A stretch of 41,419 nt of DNA from Propionibacteriaceae bacterium (GCA_031262485.1 JAISHO010000006.1:1-41419); one strand, 5' to 3'; shown: positions 13,881 through 23,144, numbered from the stretch's first letter. Notes: generated by a model from the sequence alone, not told the origin. Numbers and translations: made by a program.

Positions 13881-15452
13881 ATGAAACGAAATCTCATGAC
13901 GAGAGCGACCGGAATCGGTCTCGCTCTCGCCCTTGGCTCGGCCTGCATGGCCGGTTGTTCGAGTGACGGCGGTGGAGGCACCGGCGATTCTCCCGAGACG
14001 GTCACGATGCTCGTCTTGGGCGACAAGCCGACGAACGGCCGCTTGGAGAACATGCTCGAGAAGCTCAACGAGAAGCTGACCGAGCAGGCCAACGCCACTC
14101 TCGATCTCTTCTACGTCGAGTGGGCCGACTGGCAAACCCAATACAACGTCCAGCTGCTCTCGGGCGACTCGACGATCGACCTCATCACGACGGCCACCGA
14201 CTGGCTGTACGCGTGGGAGAATTCGCAGAAGGGCGCCTTCCTCCCCTTGAGCGAGGAGATGCTCCAGACGAACGCGCCGAAGACGTGGGAACAGGTCAAC
14301 AAGGACGGCGACTGGGAGCTGTGCAAGCTCAACGACGGTCAGATCTACTTCATTCCCGAAGACAACTACACCCAGTGGACGAACCACGGGTTCTTCTACC
14401 GCGGCGACTGGGCCGCGTCGGCGGGGATCCCGGACGGCACGATCACGAAGTTCGAAGAGTTCACGGCCTATTTCGCCTGGATCAAAGAGAACAAGCCCGA
14501 GGCCTATCCGTGGGACGCCTCCGCCACCTCCGACGCGGCGGCCACGCTGACCGGCTACGTCCAGGGCCACACTGATTTCCAGACGATCCAACAGATCAGC
14601 GCCGGCAACTACTACCCCTACTCCACGACCGAAGCCGACCCGTACACCGTGTCGTCGTGGCTCATGGAGGGCGATTCCATCATCGAGGCCGCCCAGCTGG
14701 CCAAGGAATGGAACGAGATGGGTGTGTGGCGCGAAGACTCGATCAACTACGACGGCGACACCCGCGAGGAGTTCTACGCTGGGCTGACCGGCACCGATCA
14801 GCACCACATGCAGACCTTCGTCACCCAGATCGTCTCCAACATGGAAGCGAAGCAACCCGGCTCCGACCCGAAGATGTTCTACTGGGGCCAGGAGAACGGC
14901 AACTACTTCCGCGACATCAAGACCCACGGCGCGATGGCTGTCTCGGCCAACTCGTCGCACCCGGAGAAGGCCCTCGAGGTCTACGACCTGCTGCGTAACG
15001 ACCAAGAGATCTACTACCTCTTGAACTTCGGCATCGAAGGCACCGACTACATCATCACCGATGACGACAAGCTCGGCTTCCCCGATGGCTACGACTCCTC
15101 GACCGACGCTCTCGGCTCCAACTTCTGGGGCGGGCGCATGGACGAGTTCGAACCGGACCGCACGACGGAAGCCGCCGACAAGTGGGATCTGTACGCCAGC
15201 CTCGACGCTGACGCCAAGGACTACCCCTACACCACCTTGCTCTTCAACAAGGATGCGATCGAATCCTCGTTGGCCGCCATGTCCGGCGTGCTGGCGGAGT
15301 ACATGCCCCAGTTGGGACGAGGCAAGTATGAGGATCCGGCTGCCGCGGTGGCCGAGATGCGCACGAAGCTCCAGGACGCTGGCTACGAGGACGTTCGCGC
15401 GTCCCTCCAAGCCGACATGGACGCTTGGGCGACGGAGCAAGGTCTCAAGTGA
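13881..15452 (+). CDS. Extracellular solute-binding lipoprotein of the sugar ABC transporter
   Basis: The 523-residue product has a lipoprotein signal peptide: basic start MKRNLMTR, hydrophobic core, lipobox MAGC with Cys26, then a Ser/Gly-rich tether. The mature part is a large family-1 type solute-binding protein of the LipO/LplA group that goes with LplB/YtcP permeases. It would be anchored to the outer face of the membrane and capture an oligosaccharide. Aromatic-rich segments (for example YVEWADWQTQYNVQL and MFYWGQENGNYFRD) fit a sugar site. A GAGGAG ribosome site precedes the ATG. A strong stem-loop follows the gene (15519-15558). Confidence 0.88.
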   Translation: MKRNLMTRATGIGLALALGSACMAGCSSDGGGGTGDSPETVTMLVLGDKPTNGRLENMLEKLNEKLTEQANATLDLFYVEWADWQTQYNVQLLSGDSTIDLITTATDWLYAWENSQKGAFLPLSEEMLQTNAPKTWEQVNKDGDWELCKLNDGQIYFIPEDNYTQWTNHGFFYRGDWAASAGIPDGTITKFEEFTAYFAWIKENKPEAYPWDASATSDAAATLTGYVQGHTDFQTIQQISAGNYYPYSTTEADPYTVSSWLMEGDSIIEAAQLAKEWNEMGVWREDSINYDGDTREEFYAGLTGTDQHHMQTFVTQIVSNMEAKQPGSDPKMFYWGQENGNYFRDIKTHGAMAVSANSSHPEKALEVYDLLRNDQEIYYLLNFGIEGTDYIITDDDKLGFPDGYDSSTDALGSNFWGGRMDEFEPDRTTEAADKWDLYASLDADAKDYPYTTLLFNKDAIESSLAAMSGVLAEYMPQLGRGKYEDPAAAVAEMRTKLQDAGYEDVRASLQADMDAWATEQGLK

Positions 15453-15518
15453 TCATCATCTGATCGGGTCGATCACAGCGCGGTGTGAACGCCGCGACGA
15501 GATCTACCTGTGAACCAC

Positions 15519-15558
15519 TGTGGTGGGTTCGGCGCCTCGACGCGCCGGACCCACCACA
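15519..15558 (+). terminator. Strong stem-loop after the lipoprotein gene, mRNA stabiliser or attenuator
   Basis: Arms 15519-15535 and 15542-15558 pair over 17 bases with one G-U pair and a six-base loop. There is no U-run after the stem, so full rho-independent termination is doubtful. Placed between the lipoprotein and yesL-like genes, it fits a structure that protects the upstream mRNA from 3' decay or reduces read-through, raising binding protein over other operon products. Confidence 0.65.
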
Positions 15559-15599
15559 AGGCCTAAGACGACAGACGACACCGATGAGGAGGAATGGAT

Positions 15600-16268
15600 A
15601 TGAATGAGTTGTTCAACGCCAACTCACCCCTCATGCGTCTCCTCACGCGGGTGGCCGATGTCATGCTGCTCAACCTCATCTTCATCGGCACGTCGCTCCC
15701 CGTCGTCACCCTGGGAGCTTCTCTGACGGCGCTCAACGACACCGCCATGAAGATCGTGGCCGACGATCATCCCTCACCGCTCGAGGACTATCTCGCGTCC
15801 TTCAAGCAGAATTTCCGTCAGGGGAGCGTGCTCGGTCTCATCGTCCTTGGGCTGGCGGCGGTGGTGGCGGCGTGGTTCGTCGTCCTCGCCAACCTCGAGA
15901 TCTCCGCGATGGTGCTGTTCATCCTCAACGCGGTGCTCTACTTCGTCACCTTCCGGTTCGTCATCGCCGTGTTCTATATCTTCCCTTACCAAGCCACATT
16001 CGAAGACAACCTGCGGACGGTCTTGAAGAACGCCCGTCTCATCTCGCTCAAGCACTTGTTCAGTTCCTTGGTCGTGCTCGCCGTCACCGCCCTGCCCGTC
16101 GTCATCACGATTTTCTACCCCAAGCTCGTCGGCTACGGCCTCGTGTGGTTCCTCTTCGGATTCGCCGCCATCGCCTGCGTCAACGCAGTCGTGTTCCGCC
16201 AGGTCTTCAGTCGATACATCCCCTCCGAACCCATCGCAGCGGATCCTGTCACCGTGACCAGTCCGTAG
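15600..16268 (+). CDS. YesL-family (DUF624) membrane protein
   Basis: The 222-residue protein has about five to six spans and the DUF624 hallmark near the N-terminus: LTRVADVMLLNLIFIGTSLPVVTLGASLTALNDTAMKI. Such proteins accompany LplB/YtcP-type sugar transporters in polysaccharide loci (for example yesL in Bacillus), but their biochemical role is not settled. The ATG at 15600 was chosen over the one at 15594 because GAGGAGG (15586-15592) is seven bases upstream of it and only one base from the other. It lies between the transporter and the GH2 gene. Confidence 0.85.
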   Translation: MNELFNANSPLMRLLTRVADVMLLNLIFIGTSLPVVTLGASLTALNDTAMKIVADDHPSPLEDYLASFKQNFRQGSVLGLIVLGLAAVVAAWFVVLANLEISAMVLFILNAVLYFVTFRFVIAVFYIFPYQATFEDNLRTVLKNARLISLKHLFSSLVVLAVTALPVVITIFYPKLVGYGLVWFLFGFAAIACVNAVVFRQVFSRYIPSEPIAADPVTVTSP

Positions 16269-16414
16269 GCATCCATCCCCTCCGCCTGGTTCACCGGCGC
16301 CTGTCGCCTCGCCACCCTGGCGCCTCATAGACTCGCAGCGTCGTCCACACCATCGTCCACACCGTCTCTTCCTTCACCTCTCGCCATCAGCCCTTTCAGA
16401 AAGCGGTCATTGTC

Positions 16415-18811
16415 ATGCACACATTTCATTGCGATCAGTGGGTCTTCCATCGCGGCGACGAGCCGGACGCGTGGCAGAGGGGCTTCGACGACGCGAGCTG
16501 GCAGCCGGTCCGCGTTCCCCACGATTGGAGCGTGGCCGAGGATTTCTCCCCCGAGTGCTCCAGTGGAACGGGCTACCTGCCTGGTGGGATCGGGTGGTAT
16601 CGCACCCGGGTGCCGCTGGCGGATCTGGGCCCGCTCGAGGATCGGCGGTTCCGCGTGGTCTTCCATGGGGTGTACAAGCGGGCTTCTGTCTGGGCCAACG
16701 GTTACCACCTGGGTTCGCGCCCTTCGGGGTATGCCGAGTTCTCCTTCGACCTCACCGAGATCGTGGGCTATTGCCCCGACTCCGAGGTGGTCTTGGCTGT
16801 TCGGGTGGATCACACCGACATCTCCGATTCGCGCTGGTACAACGGTTCCGGCCTCACTCGCGAGGTCGACGTCGAGGTCACCGGCGCGGTGTGTTTGGCT
16901 GAGCATGGGACGACGACGCGCACCGTCTTCGTCGAATCTGACCTTGCCCGGGTGGCGATCGAGCATCTCGTCGAGAACCATCGTGGCGACGATGTGACGG
17001 TCGAGGTGGTCGACGATCTCACCCCCCTCGACGGGGGAGTGTCGCATCGTTTCACGCGGTCGGTCACGATCCCGGCGGGCGGGTCGGCCCAGGTGGAGTT
17101 CGAGGAGGAGATCACTCAACCGTTGCTGTGGAGCGCGGAGGATCCCCATCTCTATCGCCTCACCACCACCCTGACGTATGACGCTCCTAGCGGGAGCGGG
17201 GAGACGGACACTTCTGAGACGATCGTCGGCCTTCGCGCGGCTGCCTTCGACGCTGCGACGGGGTTCGTCGTCAACGGCCGGCGCACCGTTCTCACAGGGG
17301 TGTGCCTCCATGAGGACGCGGGGTGCTTGGGCACCGCCGTGCCCGCCGAGGTGTGGCTGCGCCGCCTTCTCGCCTTGAAGCAGATGGGATGCAACGCCAT
17401 CCGCATGGCCCACAACCCCCATAGCCCACAACTGTACGATCTGTGTGATCTGGTGGGCTTCTATGTCATCGACGAGGCGTTCGACGAGTGGGAGAACCCG
17501 AAGAACAAGTGGTGGCAGGGCCACAACGTCTATCCGCCCCGCCACGAGGGATATGCGGCCGATTTCCCCGAGTGGCACGAGCGCGATCTGGCCGCCATGA
17601 TCGACGCCCACAAGAATCACCCGTCGATCGTGGCGTGGAGCATCGGCAACGAGATCGACTACCCCAACGATCCTTACGCGAGTCCATTGTTCGCGGAGAT
17701 GACGGGCAACAACGACGCCAACAAACCGGCGGCGGAGCGGATGTACGATCCGGATCGGCCTGACATCCGCCGGGCGACGAGCCTGGCCAAGCGGTTGAGC
17801 GATCTCGTCCGGGCCCAGGATTCGACGCGGCCCGTCACGCTGGCGGCCGCGTTCCCCGAGTTGTCGAGCCGGACGGGGTTCCTCGACCACATCGATGTGG
17901 CCGGGTACAACTACAAGGAAGAATTCTACGAGCAGGACCACGAACGGTTCCCCGATCTGCCGCTGCTCGGCAGTGAGAACTCCCATGGATATGCGCAGTG
18001 GCGCCAGGTCACCGACCACGACTATGTGGCCGGCCAGTTCCTCTGGACGGGCATCGACTATCTCGGCGAGGCCCACGGCTGGCCCATCCACGGTTCCGGC
18101 GCCGGGCTGCTCACCCTGGCCGGTTTCGACAAGCCTGGCTTCCATCTTCGGCGAAGCTGGTGGTCTCACGAGCCGGTCCTCCACCTCGTCACCCGCCCCT
18201 CGTCCGAGGACGCGGTGGTGGGATCGAGGCTCGACGGCGCCGTCTCGAGACGGTGGGATCCCACCACGACGGATAAGGTCGAGGTGTTGTGTTTCACGAA
18301 CTGCGAGGAATTCCAGGTGACCTGCGGGGGCACGGACGTCACGATGACGTTCGACGACACCCATGGGTATTGGCGGGCGCTGGTGAACCCTGGCGACGGC
18401 CCGGTCGTCGCCGAAGGGGTCAAAGACGGCCAGCCGATCAGCGATCGTCTCGAGGCGCGCGGGCCCGCCGTCGCGCTGGAGGCTGACGTCTGGGCCGCCC
18501 CGGAGCCGGTCGACCACCTCTGCGCGTCCGTCCTCGGGTCCCTGGGCGAGTGCGCCCAGATCGAGTGCCGTCTCGTCGATGAGGACGGCAAACCCGCCGA
18601 CGGGGAAGCGCTTGTGAGCGCCGAGGTGACCGGTGGGCGGCTCTTGGGGTTGGAGAACGGCGACCTGGCCGACACGACGCCCTACCGTGACAACCGGAGA
18701 AGCACGATGGAGGGTCGGCTCATCGCCTATGTCGAGTGCGGCGCCGCGACCGAACTGCGGCTCAGCTCTGAGGGTTTGCCCGACGTCGTCGTGGCCGTTT
18801 CCGCCCGGTGA
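16415..18811 (+). CDS. Glycoside hydrolase family 2 (beta-galactosidase-like)
   Basis: The 798-residue enzyme has the GH2 order: sugar-binding jelly roll (1-170, with WYRTRVPL and GVYKRASVWANGYHLG), Ig-like domain (about 175-270), TIM barrel (270-560) and a C-terminal domain. The acid/base is Glu413 in SIGNEID and the nucleophile Glu521 in LLGSENSHG; GQFLWTGIDYLGE is a GH2 hallmark. There is no signal peptide, so it probably works in the cytosol on oligosaccharides brought in by the upstream transporter. Beta-galactosidase is the best guess; beta-glucuronidase or beta-mannosidase activity cannot be excluded. Its end overlaps the convergent ROK gene by 50 bases. Confidence 0.85.
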   Translation: MHTFHCDQWVFHRGDEPDAWQRGFDDASWQPVRVPHDWSVAEDFSPECSSGTGYLPGGIGWYRTRVPLADLGPLEDRRFRVVFHGVYKRASVWANGYHLGSRPSGYAEFSFDLTEIVGYCPDSEVVLAVRVDHTDISDSRWYNGSGLTREVDVEVTGAVCLAEHGTTTRTVFVESDLARVAIEHLVENHRGDDVTVEVVDDLTPLDGGVSHRFTRSVTIPAGGSAQVEFEEEITQPLLWSAEDPHLYRLTTTLTYDAPSGSGETDTSETIVGLRAAAFDAATGFVVNGRRTVLTGVCLHEDAGCLGTAVPAEVWLRRLLALKQMGCNAIRMAHNPHSPQLYDLCDLVGFYVIDEAFDEWENPKNKWWQGHNVYPPRHEGYAADFPEWHERDLAAMIDAHKNHPSIVAWSIGNEIDYPNDPYASPLFAEMTGNNDANKPAAERMYDPDRPDIRRATSLAKRLSDLVRAQDSTRPVTLAAAFPELSSRTGFLDHIDVAGYNYKEEFYEQDHERFPDLPLLGSENSHGYAQWRQVTDHDYVAGQFLWTGIDYLGEAHGWPIHGSGAGLLTLAGFDKPGFHLRRSWWSHEPVLHLVTRPSSEDAVVGSRLDGAVSRRWDPTTTDKVEVLCFTNCEEFQVTCGGTDVTMTFDDTHGYWRALVNPGDGPVVAEGVKDGQPISDRLEARGPAVALEADVWAAPEPVDHLCASVLGSLGECAQIECRLVDEDGKPADGEALVSAEVTGGRLLGLENGDLADTTPYRDNRRSTMEGRLIAYVECGAATELRLSSEGLPDVVVAVSAR

Positions 18812-20048
18812 GGCTCTCACCGGCGGAAGAGCTAGCGGCGTCGCCGGCTGTGGCGGCGCCGAGAGCGTCGGGCGATCCGGCGTAGCGTTCGAAGGCCGAG
18901 ATCGCCGCCCCGAGGCAAACCGAGTTGGTGCGGTCGCTGCGCGGTTCGATCGTCATGGCGTCGAGGGCGGCGTGGATGGCGTAGGAGCCGACGTGGTGGC
19001 GCACCTGTTCGAGGAGGGGGGCGCCGATGTGATCCATGACCCAGCCGCCGATGACGATGGCGTCGGGGTTGAGGATGTTGATGAGGGAGGCGACGCCGGC
19101 GGCCAAGTGGCGTCCGGTCGCGTCGAGGATGGCGTCGACCGCGGGGTCGCCGACGGACGAGGCCTCGCCCAGGGCGGTCAACGTGGCCGTCTGGTCGCCT
19201 TCGGTGAGCAGGGGGGATCCGGGCGCCAGTTCGCTCATCGTCGCCATGATCCCCGGCGCCCCGACATAGGCTTCGACACATCCCCGTGAGCCGCACCGAC
19301 ACGCTCGGCCGTCGGCGACAAGCGTGCTGTGCCCCCACTCTCCGGCGCTGTTCGTGGGTCCGCGTAACACCTTGCCATCGAGGACGATGCCGGCTCCCAC
19401 GCCGGTGCCGATGTTGACGGTGACGAAGCTTTGGTCGAGCCGGCCCGGGTTGCCCCACAACTCGGCCAAGGCGAGGTATTTCAGCGGGTTGTCGATGTGG
19501 ACGGGCACGGGTAAGGAGTCGTTGAGGAGCGGGAAGAGGGAGACGTTGCGCCAGGCCCAGTTGGGCGCGAAGACCGAGGTCCCGGCCACCGGGTCGACCA
19601 CGCCGGGGGTGGAGATGCCGATTCCCAGGATGGCCGAATCACGGTGGCGGCTGATCTCCTCCCGGATCATCGCGGTGACCGGTTCGGTGATCTCCCGGGG
19701 ATCGTGCAAGCGGGTGTCGAGCGGCGCCTCCGTCGAGGAGACCGACTCCAGAGACGCGTCGAAACTCTCCACCCGGGCGTAAGTCTCGGCGAGGTCGACG
19801 CCGATGACGATGCCAAAATCCGGGTTGAGGGAGACCGGTGACGTCGGGCGCCCCACGATCGCCTTCTCCGGAGCCGACTCGGCGAGAAGACCAAGGTTGA
19901 TCAATTTGGCGCACAACGTCGACACGGTGGCGAAGCTCAACCCCGTCGACGCCGCCAACTGACGACGGCTGGCCGAGCCGACCGCGTGAACCGAGCGGAT
20001 GATCGAAAAGAAGTTCTCTTGCCGTATCTCGGCCGTCGTGTTGGCCAT
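18762..20048 (-). CDS. ROK-family transcriptional repressor
   Basis: The 428-residue protein has an N-terminal winged helix (about 10-70: SRRQLAASTGLSFATVSTLCAKLINLGLL) and a ROK domain with GVDLAETYARVE, NIGTGVGAGIVL and the zinc motif CRCGSRGCVEAYVG. ROK repressors sense sugars or sugar phosphates. It is convergent with the transport/GH2 genes and is their most likely regulator. The ATG at 20048 has AAGGAGGG directly upstream; a longer frame to 20114 has none. A basic, Ser-rich tail of about 40 residues extends past the usual end of the family. Confidence 0.85.
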   Translation of the reverse strand: MANTTAEIRQENFFSIIRSVHAVGSASRRQLAASTGLSFATVSTLCAKLINLGLLAESAPEKAIVGRPTSPVSLNPDFGIVIGVDLAETYARVESFDASLESVSSTEAPLDTRLHDPREITEPVTAMIREEISRHRDSAILGIGISTPGVVDPVAGTSVFAPNWAWRNVSLFPLLNDSLPVPVHIDNPLKYLALAELWGNPGRLDQSFVTVNIGTGVGAGIVLDGKVLRGPTNSAGEWGHSTLVADGRACRCGSRGCVEAYVGAPGIMATMSELAPGSPLLTEGDQTATLTALGEASSVGDPAVDAILDATGRHLAAGVASLINILNPDAIVIGGWVMDHIGAPLLEQVRHHVGSYAIHAALDAMTIEPRSDRTNSVCLGAAISAFERYAGSPDALGAATAGDAASSSAGESLTGRKRPRRRRANPQS

Positions 20049-20128
20049 GCCTGCCCTCCTTCGCCCGGTCTCACAAGGTTCCCGATCCGGCGCCACGAGC
20101 AGCCCGGACACCACTTATTTCAAGTCTC

Positions 20129-20158
20129 AGATTAGTTGAGCGTATCGTGGCCGGTCAA
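20129..20158 (-). promoter_or_regulatory. Promoter of the ROK repressor gene
   Basis: On the - strand TTGACC (20153-20158) and TAATCT (20129-20134) are spaced 18 bases apart, about 80 bases before the start codon. The region is less G+C-rich than its surroundings. Autoregulation is common for ROK repressors, but no clear inverted repeat is seen. Confidence 0.5.
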
Positions 20159-20260
20159 TCTCCGAAGGCACGCGTCTCGAGCCGCCACAGCCAGGTTCAC
20201 CACGTCGTTGTGATTCGACCCAGCATCCCTCGAACCATGACCGACGAAGGCTCTGGGAGG

Positions 20261-20572
20261 CTATCCACGTTCGACGAATACTCCTGGCATCGCGTCGATG
20301 TCATGCCGGGCCTGCGGATCCATCTGCCCTTCGGATAGCAAACGGACGAGGCGCTCCCGAGGGAAGGAACGATAGTGAACCGTCGGGCCATCAGGGGCAC
20401 CGGTGAAGGAGGCGGAAGAACGCGTCTTCTCCCTGGAGGGGGCCGCTCCGATAGCCGTGATCTGGGCGATCGGTCGCCCAAATCGAGCGATCACCACCTC
20501 TTCGCCGCGCTCCACCTTTGCAAGCAAACGAGAGAAATGCGTCTTCGCTTCGTGAATGTTCACCGTCGTCAT
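20261..20572 (-). CDS. Orphan Phd/YefM-type antitoxin
   Basis: MTTVNIHEAKTHFSRLLAKVERGEEVVIARFGRPIAQITAI is the Phd-type DNA-binding domain found in many VapB antitoxins. After it the tail (REKTRSSASFTG onward to residue 103) carries no clear toxin-binding pattern. No PIN or other toxin frame follows in the 140 bases before the ROK promoter, nor upstream. It may be a remnant of a pair that lost its toxin, or an antitoxin acting on a toxin elsewhere. GGGG lies six bases before the ATG. Confidence 0.7.
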   Translation of the reverse strand: MTTVNIHEAKTHFSRLLAKVERGEEVVIARFGRPIAQITAIGAAPSREKTRSSASFTGAPDGPTVHYRSFPRERLVRLLSEGQMDPQARHDIDAMPGVFVERG

Positions 20573-20955
20573 AGGACCCCATTAGTTCATAACTTCTCGA
20601 GTCTTAGCTAGTTCTAGTCCACTGCCCCAGTGAGCTCAAGCGATCGCTGATTTCGACGACGAGGTGCACGCGCCGCACGCCTTCGACTCTGCCGTTGGAG
20701 TAGGGATCGGATCGTCTTCCGAATTTCCTTCCAGAAGAGTGAGGTAAACCGATTACAACCCGTGAAGTCGGGTCATAAGGCCGACCTAAGCGGATATGAT
20801 CCAGAAAAATCCGGGCGGCATAGGTAGCTCAGCAATTGCGAATCTGCAACGTCTCAAGTTGCGCGACTGCCGAACAAGCGGGCCGTCGACTCGGTCACAA
20901 GACCGAGTTCACCCCCAGCGTTCACTCTCATCGAGGAGCGACCGCTGGCCCGCCT
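20573..20955. other. Intergenic stretch upstream of the orphan antitoxin
   Basis: No supported gene is seen. The segment contains the hairpin ACTCGGTC-acaa-GACCGAGT (20889-20908) that may end transcription of the - strand acyl-ligase operon, although no U-run follows. A stretch at 20823 resembles the 5' part of a tRNA but does not fold as one. Confidence 0.4.
20889..20908 (-). terminator. Hairpin downstream of the acyl-ligase gene
   Basis: Eight-base arms ACTCGGTC and GACCGAGT flank the loop ACAA, about 50 bases past the stop of the ligase gene. There is no U-tract, so this is a weak or factor-dependent terminator at best. Confidence 0.35.
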
Positions 20956-22593
20956 TCACGACGGGATGAGGTAGCGCTTCACCTTGCCGAGGGAGGTCTT
21001 CTCGAAGTCATGGGAGACGAGGACGACGCGGCGGATGCGTTTGTATCCCGGAAGTGTCGCGTTGAGCTCGGCGACGAATTCGTCGATCTGCTCCTTGACG
21101 TTGGTGATCGCGTGCTCGGTGATGTAATCCTCGTTGGGGAAGATCTGGGCGAGGATCTGCTCGCGGCCCTCGCGGGTCTCCGAGGTGACGACGACGGAGC
21201 CGACGAGATCGCTCTCACTCAAGGCCAGTTCGAGTTCCTCAGGGGCGACATTGTTGCCGTCGGAGAGGATGATGAGGTTCTTCTTGCGGCCAGTGATGTG
21301 AAGGAAGCCGTCTTCGTCGAAGTTGCCGAGGTCGCCCGTCTTGAACCAACCGTCCTTGGTGAAGGCTTCGGCGGTGGCCTCGGGATCGTTGAGATAACCG
21401 TGCATGACGGTGCGCCCGTGGACGCAGATCTCGTCATCGATGAGCGCGACCTCACCGTAAGGAGCCTTGATGGGACGCCCGATTGAACCAAGGCGACTTT
21501 CCATCATGGAGTTGGCGGAGACGATGGGGGAGCACTCGGTGATGCCGTAGCCGTTGATGACTTGGATGCCGATGGCGTCGAACTCTTCGATCAATTCCGG
21601 TTTGAGGACGGCGCCGCCGCAAATGATGATGGCCAGCCGACCGCCGAACGGTTCGAGGACGCGCTTGAACAACCGGGTGCGCACGTCGATGCCGACGCGG
21701 CGCAGCATGCGGCTGGCCGAGATCGCCTTGCGCAACTGCCCATCGCGACCCTGGCGTTCGGCTTCGAGCCAGATCTTCTTGTGCAAGCTCTCGACGATGA
21801 GGGGAACGAGCACGAGGATCGTCGGATGGAAATATTTCATGTCGTTGGCGATGCGGCCGACGCCGCCGCCGAAGCAGAGGGTCTGCCCCGCCAGAATCGG
21901 CACGAACAACCCTGTTGACAAGCCAAAAGTATGATGTGGTGGCAGCACGGGGATGATGGCGCCGAGGTCCATCTCGTTGACGTAGACGATCGCGGAGGCG
22001 ACGTTGCTGGCGATGTTGTCGTGGGTGAGGGGGACGATCTTGCTGACGCTCGTCGTCCCGGACGTTTGCACGTAGACGGCGATGGCGTGGCCGCCCGGAT
22101 CGGGGAAATGGTTGACCTGGGACGGATCGCAGGGATGCTCGGAGAAGGTGTCGATGGCGGAGAAATCGATCGTCGTCAACCCGGGCTCAGCGGCGAGCAA
22201 GTCGGTGACAGCGGCGGATTCCAGGATCGCCTCGTCGCCGACGACGAAAGCGGCGGACGTGCGCTGGGCCAGTTCGGTGAGCTTGGCGCCGTCGAACTCC
22301 CGGTCGGCCGGCACGGCGATCCCCCCGGCGCAGACGATGCCGCAGAAGCTGAGGAACCATTCCCACGACAGGCCCCCGACGAGGAGAACCGGTTTGCCCT
22401 CGACTCCGGCGTCGGCCAGACCGACGGCGACCCGTGCCGTCAGCGACCTCAGTTCGCGATAGGAGATGACGAGTTCGTCGTCGCCACGGCGCACCCAGAC
22501 GGCCGCATGGTCGCCGTACTTTTCGGCGGCGTAGTCGATGATGGAGGCCAGGCTGCGCAAGCCGGCGATCCCGTCGAACCGTTCAAAAAGCAT
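20956..22593 (-). CDS. AMP-forming acyl-activating enzyme (acyl-ACP/acyl-CoA ligase)
   Basis: The 545-residue protein has all core ANL-superfamily motifs: P-loop VQTSGTTSVSKIVPLTH (A3), GYGITECSP (A5), WFKTGDLG (A7), TGRKKNLIIL (A8) and a final KTSLGKVKRYLI with the A10 Lys. It adenylates a carboxylate, then passes the acyl group to a thiol. The gene for an acyl carrier protein lies directly upstream in the same operon, so a carrier-bound thioester is the likely product. Sequence features point to a fatty or other hydrophobic acid rather than an amino acid, but specificity cannot be read with certainty. GGGGGAGG lies seven bases before the ATG. Confidence 0.85.
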   Translation of the reverse strand: MLFERFDGIAGLRSLASIIDYAAEKYGDHAAVWVRRGDDELVISYRELRSLTARVAVGLADAGVEGKPVLLVGGLSWEWFLSFCGIVCAGGIAVPADREFDGAKLTELAQRTSAAFVVGDEAILESAAVTDLLAAEPGLTTIDFSAIDTFSEHPCDPSQVNHFPDPGGHAIAVYVQTSGTTSVSKIVPLTHDNIASNVASAIVYVNEMDLGAIIPVLPPHHTFGLSTGLFVPILAGQTLCFGGGVGRIANDMKYFHPTILVLVPLIVESLHKKIWLEAERQGRDGQLRKAISASRMLRRVGIDVRTRLFKRVLEPFGGRLAIIICGGAVLKPELIEEFDAIGIQVINGYGITECSPIVSANSMMESRLGSIGRPIKAPYGEVALIDDEICVHGRTVMHGYLNDPEATAEAFTKDGWFKTGDLGNFDEDGFLHITGRKKNLIILSDGNNVAPEELELALSESDLVGSVVVTSETREGREQILAQIFPNEDYITEHAITNVKEQIDEFVAELNATLPGYKRIRRVVLVSHDFEKTSLGKVKRYLIPS

Positions 22594-22637
22594 ATGAAAA
22601 TACCTCCCCCTTTAGCCCCGTCAGCTTAGCCGATTTG

Positions 22638-22964
22638 CTAGGAACTATGGCCGAAGATCCGGCGGCGAAGACGATCTTTGAGGGACTTGCCCAACGGAAC
22701 CCGTGTCGTCATGACCGCGCTCGTCCCCGTCTCGACCACGTTCGTGAAATAGCGTTCCAGATCGCCGACCGTCGTCGCCTTCGACAAATGGTCAAGGTCG
22801 ATCCGCACGTTGAGCCGTTCTTCGATCATCGAGCACAGTTCGACGATCTCAAACGAGTTCAGTCCGAGATCGTCGGCCAAATCGGTGTCCGCGGTGATGG
22901 CGGCGTCGGGGAGATGATGATGCTCGCGAATCACTTCGATGACAACGGCGTTGACATCTGTCAT
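22638..22964 (-). CDS. Acyl carrier protein
   Basis: The 108-residue product has the phosphopantetheine site DDLGLNSFEIVEL with Ser37 as attachment residue, inside a four-helix carrier fold (residues 1-78). It then has a basic extension (VPLGKSLKDRLRRRIFG) of about 30 residues, unusual for an ACP, that could bind membrane or partner protein. It is the first gene of the pair with the acyl-activating enzyme, 44 bases apart, and is unlikely to be the fatty-acid synthase carrier, given this context. GAAAGGGGC precedes the ATG. Confidence 0.85.
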   Translation of the reverse strand: MTDVNAVVIEVIREHHHLPDAAITADTDLADDLGLNSFEIVELCSMIEERLNVRIDLDHLSKATTVGDLERYFTNVVETGTSAVMTTRVPLGKSLKDRLRRRIFGHSS

Positions 22965-23144
22965 GTCGCCCCTTTCTCAGGGTCATGTCGATCGCGGGTC
23001 TCAAGCGAATATCCGCACGGCTCTTACACCCCAGGTATTAGTTGTCGCCACACTACCGTCTGGGGCAACGTCGCGTCTCAACAATTTCCATCGAGTTGTG
23101 AAGATTCGTCAAAGATTCCGCGAAGCTCGTCGCCGATCGCTCGG

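Noticed and set aside
13848-15440. 530-codon open frame opposite the solute-binding protein gene
   Set aside because: Low-complexity Val/Gly/Arg-rich antisense of a well-supported lipoprotein gene.
16325-18820. 831-codon open frame opposite the GH2 gene
   Set aside because: This is the antisense frame of a G+C-rich gene with clear GH2 catalytic motifs on the + strand; it shows no motif itself.
20823-20870. tRNA-like stretch GGTAGCTCAGC
   Set aside because: It resembles the D-arm start of a tRNA, but no acceptor pairing, anticodon stem or T-arm follows at the right distances.
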